From: Clostridium aquiflavi
Lineage (GTDB): Bacteria > Bacillota > Clostridia > Clostridiales > Clostridiaceae
Direction of reading: 5' to 3'
NCBI RefSeq assembly: GCF_031344075.1
Contig: NZ_JAVJAN010000008.1
Span: forward strand, 33,991-97,990
DNA: 64,000 bases
Shown here: positions 16,492-25,509 of the stretch, one piece after another
Numbering within the stretch: position 1 is the stretch's first letter
Layout: every line of letters begins with the position of its first letter
Program-made: the position numbers and the translations under genes
The notes under the pieces: generated by a model
What the model was told of the DNA's origin: nothing
Databases searched by the model: none
Seen by the model: only the letters and a program-made list of their open reading frames with translations

Positions 16492-17248
16492 ATGCTTCCA
16501 CCGTCTTCCCTTTGCTTACTTTTTTAACAAGCTTAGCAAATAAAAAGTCACAAATTACACCTAATACTCCAATTACTATAATCCCTACTATTACAATATC
16601 AGTTCTAGACATTTCTTTACCATCTGAAATAAGATAACCAAGACCTGATGATGCTGCAATTAATTCTGCACCAATAATAGCCCTAAAGCTATAACCTAAT
16701 GATAACTTTAATCCAACCACTATATCTAATAATGCATTAGGAATGATTATTCTTGTTATTATTTGTAATCTATTTATTTCAAATGCTTTTCCAACTTCTA
16801 TTAATTTAGGATCACAATTACGAATTCCCTTTAATGTGCTTGTGAATATTGGGAAAAATGCTGCTAAAACAATAATTATTATTTTAGTGCTTTCTCCTAT
16901 TCCAAACCATAAAATTAGCATTGGTATCATTGCTAAAGGTGGAACATTTCTTAAAAAGTTTAATATTACCTTCCAATACTCATATATATTGTTATTCATT
17001 CCAAATGCTATTCCCAATGGAATTCCAATTACTGCACTAATTCCAAATCCAATAAATACACGTCTCATGCTAGTATAAATATGTATAAAAATACTTCCAT
17101 TCTGAATCATATTTATGAATGTATTAAATACTTTTTGGGGTGTTGGTAATATATAACTACTCCAAATTCCTATATCACAAACAATCTGCCAGGCAGCTAA
17201 TAAGATTATAAAAATTAAATATCCTTTTATATGTTTCCATATCTTCAT
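16484..17248 (-). CDS. ABC transporter permease (SsuC/TauC-like)
   Basis: 254 residues with about six membrane segments. The coupling-loop EAA motif GKAFEINRLQIITRIIIPNALLDIVVGLKLSLGYSFRAIIGAEL (~157-200) matches SsuC/TauC-type permeases. The ATG at 17248 directly abuts the TAA of the H-cluster-motif gene, with GGAGATGG inside the end of that gene as Shine-Dalgarno, so tight translational coupling is expected. No substrate can be assigned. Confidence 0.93.
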   Translation of the reverse strand: MKIWKHIKGYLIFIILLAAWQIVCDIGIWSSYILPTPQKVFNTFINMIQNGSIFIHIYTSMRRVFIGFGISAVIGIPLGIAFGMNNNIYEYWKVILNFLRNVPPLAMIPMLILWFGIGESTKIIIIVLAAFFPIFTSTLKGIRNCDPKLIEVGKAFEINRLQIITRIIIPNALLDIVVGLKLSLGYSFRAIIGAELIAASSGLGYLISDGKEMSRTDIVIVGIIVIGVLGVICDFLFAKLVKKVSKGKTVEAYE

Positions 17249-17866
17249 TTATAGACCATCTCCATTATTACATCCATCTTTACAATATAACATTTCTATA
17301 ATATCATATTTCTTTTGATTTTTTTTAATAGCTGAAATTATCATATCTTCATTTGATAATTTCAATACGTTTTCAAATGTATTATCAAAAAATCCTAATG
17401 GTATTGGTGATGCTTTAATTTTGCCTAAAGATTTCATTTCTTCGCTTTCAATAAACTCTTTCCATGTTAATACTATAATTTCTTTTTTATCTTCTAACTT
17501 TTTTGCAGTAAAATCTCTTAGTTGAGTACATGGACATGTAATAATTAAAGAATCGTTTTCTTTAGATATATATTTATCATATAAAACTCTTGATGTTCTA
17601 ATTAAAATTGGTTCAATATCTGGAACATCATATCCATCTGTTAATTCATATTCTTTTAATACTTTAATAGTTTGTGGACATCTACAATCTAAAATAGTAT
17701 TTTTATTTTTCTCTGCATATGATTTATATTGTTTTTTCACATAATCTAACTGTGATTCACAGCTTACTAATACATAACCCTTTTTAATCAACGCTTCTTC
17801 TATTGTATTTATATCTTTTCCATACATCTTCTCCGCTACGGGATTAATCCATAAAAATTTGCTCAT
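17249..17866 (-). CDS. small [FeFe]-hydrogenase H-cluster-motif protein
   Basis: 205 residues without a signal peptide. Three motifs in order mirror the H-cluster ligands of [FeFe] hydrogenases: LDCRCPQ (Cys61, Cys63-Pro64) for TSCCPxW; ITCPCTQ followed by AKKLE (Cys111, Cys113) for MPCxxKxxE; and EMLYCKDGCNNGDG (Cys195, Cys199) for ExMxCxGGCxxGGG. The N-terminal ferredoxin domains of a true hydrogenase are missing, and the protein is about half a hydrogenase H-domain in length. A degenerate or repurposed iron-sulfur protein is likely. It is the first gene of an operon with an ABC transporter and lies right behind a Fur-like box. Function unknown. Confidence 0.7.
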   Translation of the reverse strand: MSKFLWINPVAEKMYGKDINTIEEALIKKGYVLVSCESQLDYVKKQYKSYAEKNKNTILDCRCPQTIKVLKEYELTDGYDVPDIEPILIRTSRVLYDKYISKENDSLIITCPCTQLRDFTAKKLEDKKEIIVLTWKEFIESEEMKSLGKIKASPIPLGFFDNTFENVLKLSNEDMIISAIKKNQKKYDIIEMLYCKDGCNNGDGL

Positions 17867-17880
17867 TTTTTCCCCTTATT

Positions 17881-17899
17881 GATTTTGATTATCATTTTC
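17881..17899. promoter_or_regulatory. Fur-box-like operator
   Basis: GATTTTGATTATCATTTTC read on the plus strand; its complement matches the 19-bp Fur consensus GATAATGATAATCATTATC at 16 of 19 positions. It begins 7 nt after the -10 element, so it covers the transcription start, the classic position for iron-dependent repression. Confidence 0.7.
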
Positions 17900-17905
17900 T
17901 TTATA

Positions 17906-17935
17906 ATTATACTGTCTCCCATTATAGCATGTCAA
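17906..17935 (-). promoter_or_regulatory. sigma-A promoter of the H-cluster-motif/ABC operon
   Basis: Perfect TTGACA (17935-17930), 18-nt spacer, perfect TATAAT (17911-17906), about 40 bp upstream of the first gene. A consensus promoter implies strong expression when derepressed. Confidence 0.8.
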
Positions 17936-18022
17936 CTTTTTTATTAAATTTAACTTTTAATAAGTTTCTTACTTTTAGCATTTTACTCCAAGTAAAATTT
18001 TCATTAATAAATTGCATAAAAA

Positions 18023-18096
18023 TAGAGCATTATACTTAAAATCAATACTGAAATTAAGTTATAATACCCTATAATTTTATAATGAAATATGCTCTA
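18023..18096. repeat. 74-bp inverted-repeat structure downstream of ppdK
   Basis: TAGAGCAT (18023-18030) pairs with ATGCTCTA (18089-18096), with an inner ACTTAA/TTAAGT pair. It lies between the ppdK stop and the promoter of the next operon. It could be the ppdK terminator or a small palindromic repeat; no clear T-run follows. Confidence 0.5.
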
Positions 18097-18150
18097 ACCC
18101 CTCATTATATAAGACTTTTTTTGATAAATTACATTTTTTATTAACTTCTC

Positions 18151-20784
18151 TTACATTTGTCTTTTATTCTTAACTTGTGCTTGTGCTGCTGCAAGTCTAG
18201 CAAGTGGTACTCTAAAAGGTGAACAAGAAACATAATTAAGTCCCAAATCATGACAGAATTCGATTGATGATGGATCTCCACCATGTTCTCCACATATACC
18301 TAATTTAATATCAGGTCTTGTTTCTCTGCCCTTTTCTACTGCGATTTTAATTAAAGCTCCAACACCACTTCTATCTAATTTAGCAAATGGATCTTGTTCA
18401 TATATCTTCTTATCATAATAATCAGATAAGAACTTAGAAGCATCATCTCTTGAGAAACCGAATGTCATTTGAGTTAAATCATTAGTACCAAATGAGAAGA
18501 ATTCAGCTTCTTTTGCAACTTCATCAGCTGTTAATGCTGCTCTTGGTATCTCTATCATTGTTCCTATTTTATATTCTAAATCAATATTTTTTTCTTTTAA
18601 TACTGATTCTGCAGTATTTTTTATTACATCTTTTACGTATTTTAATTCTTTTAAATCACCTATTAAAGGTATCATTATTTCTGGAATAATATTATATCCT
18701 TTATTAGTTTTAACTTCTATAGCAGCTTCTATAATAGCTCTTGTTTGCATCTCTGCTATTTCTGGATATGATACCGCAAGACGGCAACCTCTATGCCCCA
18801 TCATTGGATTAAATTCATGTAAATTATCAACTGTAAGCTTTAACTCTTCAAAAGTTAATCCAATTTCCTTAGATAATGTCATTATATCTTGCTCTGTACT
18901 TGGTAAAAATTCATGTAAAGGTGGATCTAACAATCTTATAGTAACAGGTCTTTCTTCTAAAGCTTCATATATCCCTATAAAATCTCCTCTTTGCATTGGT
19001 AATATTTTGTCAAGTGCAACTCTTCTTTGTTCTTCATCTTTAGATGTAATCATTTGTCTTACTGCCATTATTCTATCTTCTGCAAAGAACATATGCTCAG
19101 TTCTGCAAAGTCCGATTCCTTCTGCACCAAATTCAACCGCTTGTTTGGCATCCTTTGGTGTATCTGCATTAGCTCTAACTTTTAATTTTCTTATTTCATC
19201 AGCCCAACACATAAATGTTGCAAAATAACCTGATATTTCTGGTATAACAGTTTTTATTTTTTCTCCATATACATTTCCTGAAGTACCATCTATGGAAATA
19301 AAATCATTAGATGTATATACTTTATCTCCAACTCTAAGAGTTCTCTTAATTTCATCTACCTTAATAGTTCCACAGCCTGCTACACAGCAAGTTCCCATTC
19401 CTCTAGCAACTACAGCTGCATGAGAAGTCATTCCTCCTCTTACTGTTAATATACCTTTAGCGGCAACCATACCTTCTATATCTTCTGGAGATGTTTCAAG
19501 CCTTACCAGAATAACATCTTCATCTAAAGCAGCTCTATCTTTAGCTTCTTCAGCTGTAAATGCAATTTTACCACAAGCTGCTCCTGGAGATGCTGGTAAG
19601 CCTTTAGCAATAGGATTGGCCTTTTTTAATGCCTCAGTATAGAATGTAGGATGAAGCAATGTATCTAATTGTTTAGGTTCAACTTTTAATACAGCCTCTT
19701 CTTTAGTTATCATTCCATCATTAAACAAATCAACAGCTATTTTTAATGCTGCTTGAGCTGTTCTTTTACCATTTCTGGTTTGTAAGAAATACAACTTTCC
19801 TTCTTCTATAGTTATCTCCATATCTTGCATATCTTTATAATGATTTTCTAATTTACTTACAATATTAACAAATTCCTCATAAATCTTAGGATCTTGTTCT
19901 TTTAACTTTGATATTGGAAGTGGTGTTCTTATACCTGCTACAACATCTTCACCTTGTGCATTCATTAAGTATTCACCATAAATAACATTTTCTCCTGTTG
20001 CTGGATTTCTTGAAAATACAACACCTGTTCCAGATGTTTCACCCTTATTTCCAAAAACCATTTCTTGTACATTTACTGCTGTACCCCATTCACCTGGAAT
20101 ATCATTAAGTCTTCTATAAACAATAGCTCTAGGATTATTCCATGATCTAAATACTGCAGTTACAGCTTCAATTAGCTGAGTTTTAGGATTTTGTGGGAAA
20201 TCTTCCCCTTTTTCCTTTTTATATATTGCTTTAAATTCAGATACCAATACTTTTAAATCATTTTCATCTAAATCTGTATCAAATTCTACCCCTTTTTTAT
20301 CTTTAATTTCTTCAATTTTATTTTCAAATAATCTGTTTTCTATACCCATAACAACATCTGAAAACATTTGAACAAATCTTCTGTAAGAATCATACGCAAA
20401 TCTAGGATTATTAGTTAATTTAGCCATGCTTTCTACTACTTCATCATTTAATCCTAAATTTAAAATAGTATCCATCATTCCTGGCATTGATGTTCTTGCT
20501 CCAGATCTTACTGATACTAATAGTGGATTTTTATTGTTTCCAAATTCTTTTCCACTAACACTTTCAAGTTTTTGTAAACTATTATAAATTTCATTTATAA
20601 TTTCATCTGAAATAGCTTTACCATCTTCATAGTACTTGTTACATGCTTCAGTTGTAACTGTGAACCCATAAGGTACAGGAATGCCTAAATTAGTCATTTC
20701 TGCTAAATTTGCACCTTTACCTCCTAGTAAATTTCTCATTGAAGCATTTCCCTCATTGAAAAGATAAACATACTTTTTGGTCAT
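18151..20784 (-). CDS. ppdK: pyruvate, phosphate dikinase
   Basis: 877 residues, the standard length. It interconverts pyruvate + ATP + Pi and PEP + AMP + PPi. N-terminal ATP-grasp domain (FNEGNASMRNLLGGKGANLAEM; VSVRSGARTSMPGMMDTILNLG), central phosphohistidine motif GGMTSHAAVVARGMGTCCVAGC (~450-470), and the C-terminal PEP-binding barrel with GTNDLTQMTFGFSRDDA and GICGEHGGDP. The gene lies 90 bp downstream of a CcpN-like regulator, the usual partner. GGGGGAGT precedes the ATG. It links pyruvate and PEP pools in a fermentative cell. Confidence 0.98.
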   Translation of the reverse strand: MTKKYVYLFNEGNASMRNLLGGKGANLAEMTNLGIPVPYGFTVTTEACNKYYEDGKAISDEIINEIYNSLQKLESVSGKEFGNNKNPLLVSVRSGARTSMPGMMDTILNLGLNDEVVESMAKLTNNPRFAYDSYRRFVQMFSDVVMGIENRLFENKIEEIKDKKGVEFDTDLDENDLKVLVSEFKAIYKKEKGEDFPQNPKTQLIEAVTAVFRSWNNPRAIVYRRLNDIPGEWGTAVNVQEMVFGNKGETSGTGVVFSRNPATGENVIYGEYLMNAQGEDVVAGIRTPLPISKLKEQDPKIYEEFVNIVSKLENHYKDMQDMEITIEEGKLYFLQTRNGKRTAQAALKIAVDLFNDGMITKEEAVLKVEPKQLDTLLHPTFYTEALKKANPIAKGLPASPGAACGKIAFTAEEAKDRAALDEDVILVRLETSPEDIEGMVAAKGILTVRGGMTSHAAVVARGMGTCCVAGCGTIKVDEIKRTLRVGDKVYTSNDFISIDGTSGNVYGEKIKTVIPEISGYFATFMCWADEIRKLKVRANADTPKDAKQAVEFGAEGIGLCRTEHMFFAEDRIMAVRQMITSKDEEQRRVALDKILPMQRGDFIGIYEALEERPVTIRLLDPPLHEFLPSTEQDIMTLSKEIGLTFEELKLTVDNLHEFNPMMGHRGCRLAVSYPEIAEMQTRAIIEAAIEVKTNKGYNIIPEIMIPLIGDLKELKYVKDVIKNTAESVLKEKNIDLEYKIGTMIEIPRAALTADEVAKEAEFFSFGTNDLTQMTFGFSRDDASKFLSDYYDKKIYEQDPFAKLDRSGVGALIKIAVEKGRETRPDIKLGICGEHGGDPSSIEFCHDLGLNYVSCSPFRVPLARLAAAQAQVKNKRQM

Positions 20785-20872
20785 ATCAATACTCCCCCAT
20801 TCTCAAATTTTTATACCATATATTTACTATCGAGAAAAAATATCTCGTAGTTAGCACTGATTAACCTTATTA

Positions 20873-21505
20873 TTATTGTTTTCCTAATTTAACAAACAAT
20901 TTTGTAACATTAGTCTTGGAAACTTTTCCTATTATCTTAAATTGTTCCTTATCACCTATCTTTTCTAACGATTCTACAATGGGGATACTGTCAATTTCAT
21001 GCTCTATTATTTTTTTAGCTAAATCATATGCATTATCATCTTTATTACCACATATAATATTGGGCATACGAGTCATTATTACTCCAATTGGTACCTTGTG
21101 GATATCCGTTCCGCCTATAGCAATTTTAAGAAAATCCTTTCTTGAAACAGCTCCAGTTAAAACGCCTTCATTTTCTACAAATAATGTACCTACATCATTA
21201 AGGAATAAAAATACAATTGCATCATATACCATAGTTTCTTCACTAACTGTAATTGGCTTAGACATAATTGCATTAGCTTTAATTTCAGTTATATAGTCAT
21301 GTAACATACCACTAGAAGATTTGCCTGAATATATATATCCTACCTTAGGTCTAGCATCTAAAATGCCTATCATTGTAAGTATTGATAAATCTGCTCTAAT
21401 TGCAGCTCTTGTTAAACCTAACTTTTCTGCTAAAGCCTCACTTGTGATTGGTTGATGCTCTTTTACTAACTTAATTATTTCTTCTTGCCTATTTGATAAC
21501 TTCAA
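20873..21505 (-). CDS. CcpN-like HTH-CBS transcriptional regulator
   Basis: 210 residues. An N-terminal winged HTH (IIKLVKEHQPITSEALAEKLGLTRAAIRADLSILTMIGIL, ~10-50) is followed by two CBS domains (~85-200). This is the architecture of CcpN/YqzB, the repressor of gluconeogenic genes in Bacillus, and of the regulator commonly found next to ppdK or its PDRP regulatory kinase. Ligand sensing through the CBS pair is expected; adenine nucleotides are a known ligand class. Direct control of ppdK is inferred from adjacency. Confidence 0.88.
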   Translation of the reverse strand: MKLSNRQEEIIKLVKEHQPITSEALAEKLGLTRAAIRADLSILTMIGILDARPKVGYIYSGKSSSGMLHDYITEIKANAIMSKPITVSEETMVYDAIVFLFLNDVGTLFVENEGVLTGAVSRKDFLKIAIGGTDIHKVPIGVIMTRMPNIICGNKDDNAYDLAKKIIEHEIDSIPIVESLEKIGDKEQFKIIGKVSKTNVTKLFVKLGKQ

Positions 21506-21547
21506 AATTCTCCCTCTTTCCCTGAAATAAAAGAATTACTTAAACTT

Positions 21548-22165
21548 TTAATCTTGGTCATCAAAATCAACTTTATATGTATAAACTGTTTCATTTCCAG
21601 TATATACTTTTGATTTATCTTCACCATTATTTGTTTTTACTTTATTCTTTACTTCATCTACTTTAGATTTCATTTTATCTGCAATATCAACGGCTTTGTC
21701 TTTCACATCATTTGAAACTTTACATACATATTTATTTATAACTTCGACTGAACCATCTTTTTTAGTTATTTCTATTGTTATTTTTGTTGCAACTGCTGCA
21801 ATTATACCTGCTACCAATATTGGTGGAATTAATACTGCAATAACTCCAGCGGCTATTCCTGCATTTACAGGAATATCTATTAACTCAGTATCCTCCTTCT
21901 TAATCTTTATTCTTGTTATATTCCCTTTATGAATTAAATCTTTAATAAAATTTTTTAATTCTTCTATAGTCATATTTTGTTTATCTTCTTTATCATCATA
22001 AATATTATAGTCTACATTTTCATCATCTTTAATTTCTTCTTCTAAATAAATTAATGCTTCTAAAACATCTCCATTACATTCTTCTAACGCATGTTTAGCT
22101 ATTGCATAGCTAACTCCTGTTCTTTCTATTATCATATCTACTTTTTCTAATGTAATATTAGTCAT
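21548..22165 (-). CDS. UBA-like/DUF4342 protein with one membrane segment
   Basis: 205 residues. The N-terminus (EKVDMIIERTGVSYAIAKHALEECNGDVLEALIYLEE, ~7-43) is a UBA/TS-N-like three-helix fold as in EF-Ts. The middle segment (INAGIAAGVIAVLIPPILVAGIIAAVATKIT region, ~96-128) is hydrophobic and matches DUF4342 proteins. The C-terminus is a charged Lys/Asp/Val-rich helix. No function is known. It is tightly spaced after recO (6 bp) and before the ccpN-like gene. Confidence 0.8.
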   Translation of the reverse strand: MTNITLEKVDMIIERTGVSYAIAKHALEECNGDVLEALIYLEEEIKDDENVDYNIYDDKEDKQNMTIEELKNFIKDLIHKGNITRIKIKKEDTELIDIPVNAGIAAGVIAVLIPPILVAGIIAAVATKITIEITKKDGSVEVINKYVCKVSNDVKDKAVDIADKMKSKVDEVKNKVKTNNGEDKSKVYTGNETVYTYKVDFDDQD

Positions 22166-22171
22166 TATTTA

Positions 22172-22921
22172 TCACTCCTTAATAAATTTTAACATTTCTA
22201 AGCTTTTAGGCTTTTTAGAATAATTATTTGATATCAAATAGCTAGATATTTTTTCTAATTCTTCTTTGATTTTATCAGTTAAATTAAGTCTATATACCTT
22301 ATCTATTCTCATCTTTAATAAAAATTTCAAAGCATTATAAGTAGCTTTTGAAATATACAATCCATATTCTTTAGGACATTCATCACATACCCCACCGTAA
22401 TTAGATAAACTTATATAATTAGATGAGGGGATTTTCTTTTTACACATACAGCAATTCTCTAATTCTAAAGAATATCCTGTGTTTTTTAATAATTTTAATT
22501 CAAATGCTCTAACTAACAATTCATACTCTAAAGCATTTGTATCTAAAAGATAAAAAGTCGTAACTAAATCTATAAAAATCTGTTTATTTTTTTCATCATC
22601 AGGTGTACATATATCTATGAGTTCACATAAATAGGATGAGTAAGTAAGCTTATCTAAGTTTTCTAACAATCCTTGAAAAGAATTTATAATTTTCCCTTCT
22701 TGAATCGTATACAAATTTTTACCTTTATATAACATGTACTCACCATAACATAAAGGCAAAGTAATAGAAAAAGACTTGTTTTTGCTTTTCTTTGCCCCTT
22801 TTGCTATGGCAGTAATCTTACCCAACTCTTCTGTATAAAGCCAAACTAATTTATCATTTTCTTTAAAATCCTGTGATTTTATAATAACAGCTTTACTTTC
22901 AAAAAGTGCCAGAAAGATCAT
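22172..22921 (-). CDS. recO: DNA repair protein RecO
   Basis: 249 residues. The OB-fold N-terminus (ESKAVIIKSQDFKENDKLVWLYTEELGKITAIAKGAKKSKN), a helical middle, and a zinc-finger-like CCMCKKK...GGVCDEC (~156-184) are typical. RecO loads RecA with RecF and RecR. The ATG at 22921 directly abuts an AGGAG, leaving almost no spacing; a non-ATG start a few codons later (CTG at about 22912) would be better spaced, so the start is uncertain. It follows era, a widely conserved pairing. Confidence 0.93.
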   Translation of the reverse strand: MIFLALFESKAVIIKSQDFKENDKLVWLYTEELGKITAIAKGAKKSKNKSFSITLPLCYGEYMLYKGKNLYTIQEGKIINSFQGLLENLDKLTYSSYLCELIDICTPDDEKNKQIFIDLVTTFYLLDTNALEYELLVRAFELKLLKNTGYSLELENCCMCKKKIPSSNYISLSNYGGVCDECPKEYGLYISKATYNALKFLLKMRIDKVYRLNLTDKIKEELEKISSYLISNNYSKKPKSLEMLKFIKE

Positions 22922-22945
22922 CTCCTAATTTTAGAATAAATATAT

Positions 22946-23833
22946 CTATTTTTTCTTATATCCTAATTCTTTTAACAGATTTTGATTATCTCTCCACTCT
23001 TTTCTTACTTTAACCCATATTTTAACATTAACTTTTGTTCTTAAAAATCTTTCTAACTCATATCTTGAAGTTTCACCTATTTTTTTAAGCATTTGTCCGT
23101 TTTTGCCTATTATTATTCCTTTATGGGAATCTTTTTCACAAATCAAATCAACTTCTATATGATAAGTTCCATTATCACTTTGCTTCATTTGAATTATATC
23201 AACAGCAATACCATGTGGTACTTCATCACGTAAACATCTTAAAGCTTTTTCTCTTACGATTTCAGAAACAACAAATCTTTCTGGAACATCTGTTATCATA
23301 TCTTCTGGATAATATTTAGGTCCTTCTGGCAACTCATTTTTCATTAAGTCAACTAATGTATCTACATTTTTTCCTTTTATTGCAGCTATAGGAACTATTT
23401 CTTTAAAGTTGAATTCGCTTGAATACATTTCTAAACTTTTAGCTACTCTTTCTGGTGTACTTTCATCTATCTTATTTAAAACAAGGTATACAGGACATTT
23501 TTTATCTTTTAAAGATTCTAAGATAAACTTATCTCCTTTTCCGATTTCTTCGTCTGGATTAGTTAAAAATAAAACTAAATCAACATCATTAGTGGAATCC
23601 TTCGCAGAATTGACCATATATTCTCCAAGCTTATGTTTTGGCTTATGAATTCCTGGTGTATCAACAAAGACAATTTGATAGTCCTCACCTGTTAATATTG
23701 TTTGAATATTATTTCTAGTGGTTTGAGGCTTATTAGAAACTATTGATAGTTTCTCCCCCATTATATAATTTAATAAAGTTGATTTTCCCACATTAGGTCT
23801 ACCAACTATTGTAACGAATCCTGATTTAAACAT
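22946..23833 (-). CDS. era: GTPase Era
   Basis: 295 residues. GTP-binding motifs G1 GRPNVGKST (~12-20), G3 DTPGIHKPKH (~59-68) and G4 NKID (~121-124) are present. The C-terminal KH domain has the GKNGQMLKKIGETSRYELERFLRTKVNVKIWVKVRKEWR signature. Era binds the 16S rRNA 3' end in 30S maturation. It is upstream of recO in the same operon; the 437-bp gap before it separates it from dgk-ybeY. Confidence 0.97.
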   Translation of the reverse strand: MFKSGFVTIVGRPNVGKSTLLNYIMGEKLSIVSNKPQTTRNNIQTILTGEDYQIVFVDTPGIHKPKHKLGEYMVNSAKDSTNDVDLVLFLTNPDEEIGKGDKFILESLKDKKCPVYLVLNKIDESTPERVAKSLEMYSSEFNFKEIVPIAAIKGKNVDTLVDLMKNELPEGPKYYPEDMITDVPERFVVSEIVREKALRCLRDEVPHGIAVDIIQMKQSDNGTYHIEVDLICEKDSHKGIIIGKNGQMLKKIGETSRYELERFLRTKVNVKIWVKVRKEWRDNQNLLKELGYKKK

Positions 23834-24118
23834 TTTTCCTCCTTCTATAACTTAACCATACTCAAATACTGTAATTAAGTTATACGTTAATTATAAATTA
23901 AAATTCATCTTTAGATAAAGTTTATTTCCCTAACTAGAAAATAACTATATCTTCTCTAATCATAATATAGTTTACAAATAGTATACTCTATTTATTCTAT
24001 TATGTATATTATAAATAATAATTAACAACGTTTATGAAATAAGAATATATACAAAGAATTATTAATTAATATTTCTATGATAATAATTAAAACTTTTTGA
24101 TTATGCCTAAATTACAAA

Positions 24119-24153
24119 TGCTCGTAAAATTTTCTAATGATATTTTACGAGCA
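24119..24153. terminator. strong hairpin in the era upstream gap (24 bp paired)
   Basis: TGCTCGTAAAAT (24119-24130) pairs perfectly with ATTTTACGAGCA (24142-24153), 12 bp with an 11-nt loop. Flanks are only loosely T-rich, so it may be the terminator of the dgk transcript or a leader structure for era. The rest of the 437-bp gap 23834-24270 contains no gene I can support. Confidence 0.5.
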
Positions 24154-24270
24154 CTTATTATTTATTTGAAAGAAATTTATCTTTAAAAGAATAAACTAAC
24201 TACATAGTTTATCAATTGCTAACACTAATTTTAAAAGATTTCATACTTTTCTAAGTATTAATTTTACTGT

Positions 24271-24972
24271 TTATATTCTAAATACTACAAATATAAGCAT
24301 AGTTAATAAAATTCCAAAGAGTGCTCCTACAATAACTTCCAAAATCGTATGTACTTCAGAGTCAACTCTACTTTGAGCGGTTATAAGAGCCATTAAATAG
24401 CTTAACATAACACATATAGGTTCTTCTGTAATTAATGAAATTGCTGTGGCAATTGAAAATGCTAAAGCACTATGTCCACTTGGCATTCCACCTTTTAATG
24501 GTGTTCCCTCTCCAAATATAGCTTTTACTATTATTGTAGCTATACATACTATTACTAGTACAATAAAAATTGTGTATGGTTCTGATTTTTTAACTTTATT
24601 AATTAAGTTATATGAAAAATACGATAATTTATCCCAAAATATTATATATCCTACTAATACAGCATTTATTGCAGTAACTAAAACAGCTCCGGCAGCTGCA
24701 TTTTTAGCTATTTTAGCTAATGGATGATAATAATTTGCTTTTAGATCTATTACAGCTTCTATAGCTGTATTAATTATTTCTGCACTTATAACCATAGTAA
24801 TTGTTATGGCTAATATAAGAAATTCATATTTTGTTACATCAAAGAAAAAACATGCTATCAATATTAACAACGCTACTATTAAATGTATTTTCATATTACG
24901 CTCTGTTCTTACAGTTTCTATGATTCCATTTATAGCATTATTAAAACTATCTAAAACTTTTTTAAATTTCAT
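24271..24972 (-). CDS. diacylglycerol/undecaprenol kinase fused to PAP2 phosphatase
   Basis: 233 residues combining two enzymes. Residues 1-120 are a DgkA-type kinase (ERNMKIHLIVALLIL, then MVISAEIINTAIEAVIDL with the conserved Glu/Asn active-site residues). Residues ~150-233 are a PAP2 domain with the phosphatase motifs MPSGHSALAF and SRVDSEVHTILEVIVG. Several membrane helices are visible throughout. The kinase phosphorylates undecaprenol or diacylglycerol and the phosphatase removes the phosphate, so the fusion could control a lipid-carrier pool. This fused form is familiar in clostridia. It sits between ybeY and era as in other Firmicutes. Confidence 0.92.
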   Translation of the reverse strand: MKFKKVLDSFNNAINGIIETVRTERNMKIHLIVALLILIACFFFDVTKYEFLILAITITMVISAEIINTAIEAVIDLKANYYHPLAKIAKNAAAGAVLVTAINAVLVGYIIFWDKLSYFSYNLINKVKKSEPYTIFIVLVIVCIATIIVKAIFGEGTPLKGGMPSGHSALAFSIATAISLITEEPICVMLSYLMALITAQSRVDSEVHTILEVIVGALFGILLTMLIFVVFRI

Positions 24973-24996
24973 CGTTATTTTTCACCTGCTTTTCTA

Positions 24997-25497
24997 CTAT
25001 CTTCTTATATCAAGTGCAGTTAATATTTCTTCCTCTCTTTTTCTCATTTTCACCTTATCATCTTCCTCCATATGATCGTATCCTAGAAGATGTAACACTG
25101 AATGTACTACTAGATAAGATGCTTCTCTTTCATAAGAATGATTATACTCTTTACTTTGTTCTAAAGCTCTCTCTAAAGACAATACAATGTCTCCAAGTAC
25201 TAAATCATCTCCATCAAAATCTGCTTTAGAAAAATCATTTTCTGTATAAACTTCTTTAAATACTTTCTTTTCTGGATAATCCAGCATAGGAAAAGATAAA
25301 ACATCTGTAGCTCTGTCTATATTTCTTGTTTCATTATTAATTTCTCTAATCTCTTCATTATCAACGAATAATAAAGAGATTTCACTTGAAATATTAACAC
25401 CTTCTTCTTTTAACGCAAATTCTATTACCTTTTCTAGATGATTTGTAAACTCATCACTTACTTCCATTTTTTCTTGTCTATTATCAACGTAAATCAT
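24997..25497 (-). CDS. ybeY: endoribonuclease YbeY
   Basis: 166 residues. The zinc-binding signature HSVLHLLGYDHMEEDD (~127-142) with three histidines is intact, and NRDIDRATDVLSFP-like sequence (TRNIDRATDVLSFP, ~56-69) is the other family hallmark. It acts in 16S rRNA 3'-end maturation and ribosome quality control. GGGAGAGT precedes the ATG. It is tightly linked to pgpH upstream and dgk downstream. Confidence 0.95.
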   Translation of the reverse strand: MIYVDNRQEKMEVSDEFTNHLEKVIEFALKEEGVNISSEISLLFVDNEEIREINNETRNIDRATDVLSFPMLDYPEKKVFKEVYTENDFSKADFDGDDLVLGDIVLSLERALEQSKEYNHSYEREASYLVVHSVLHLLGYDHMEEDDKVKMRKREEEILTALDIRR

Positions 25498-25509
25498 CTT
25501 ACACTCTCC

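Noticed and set aside
17249..17866. A true [FeFe] hydrogenase catalytic subunit
   Set aside because: Only 205 residues, without ferredoxin domains and with altered residues around the motif cysteines, so hydrogenase activity is not claimed.
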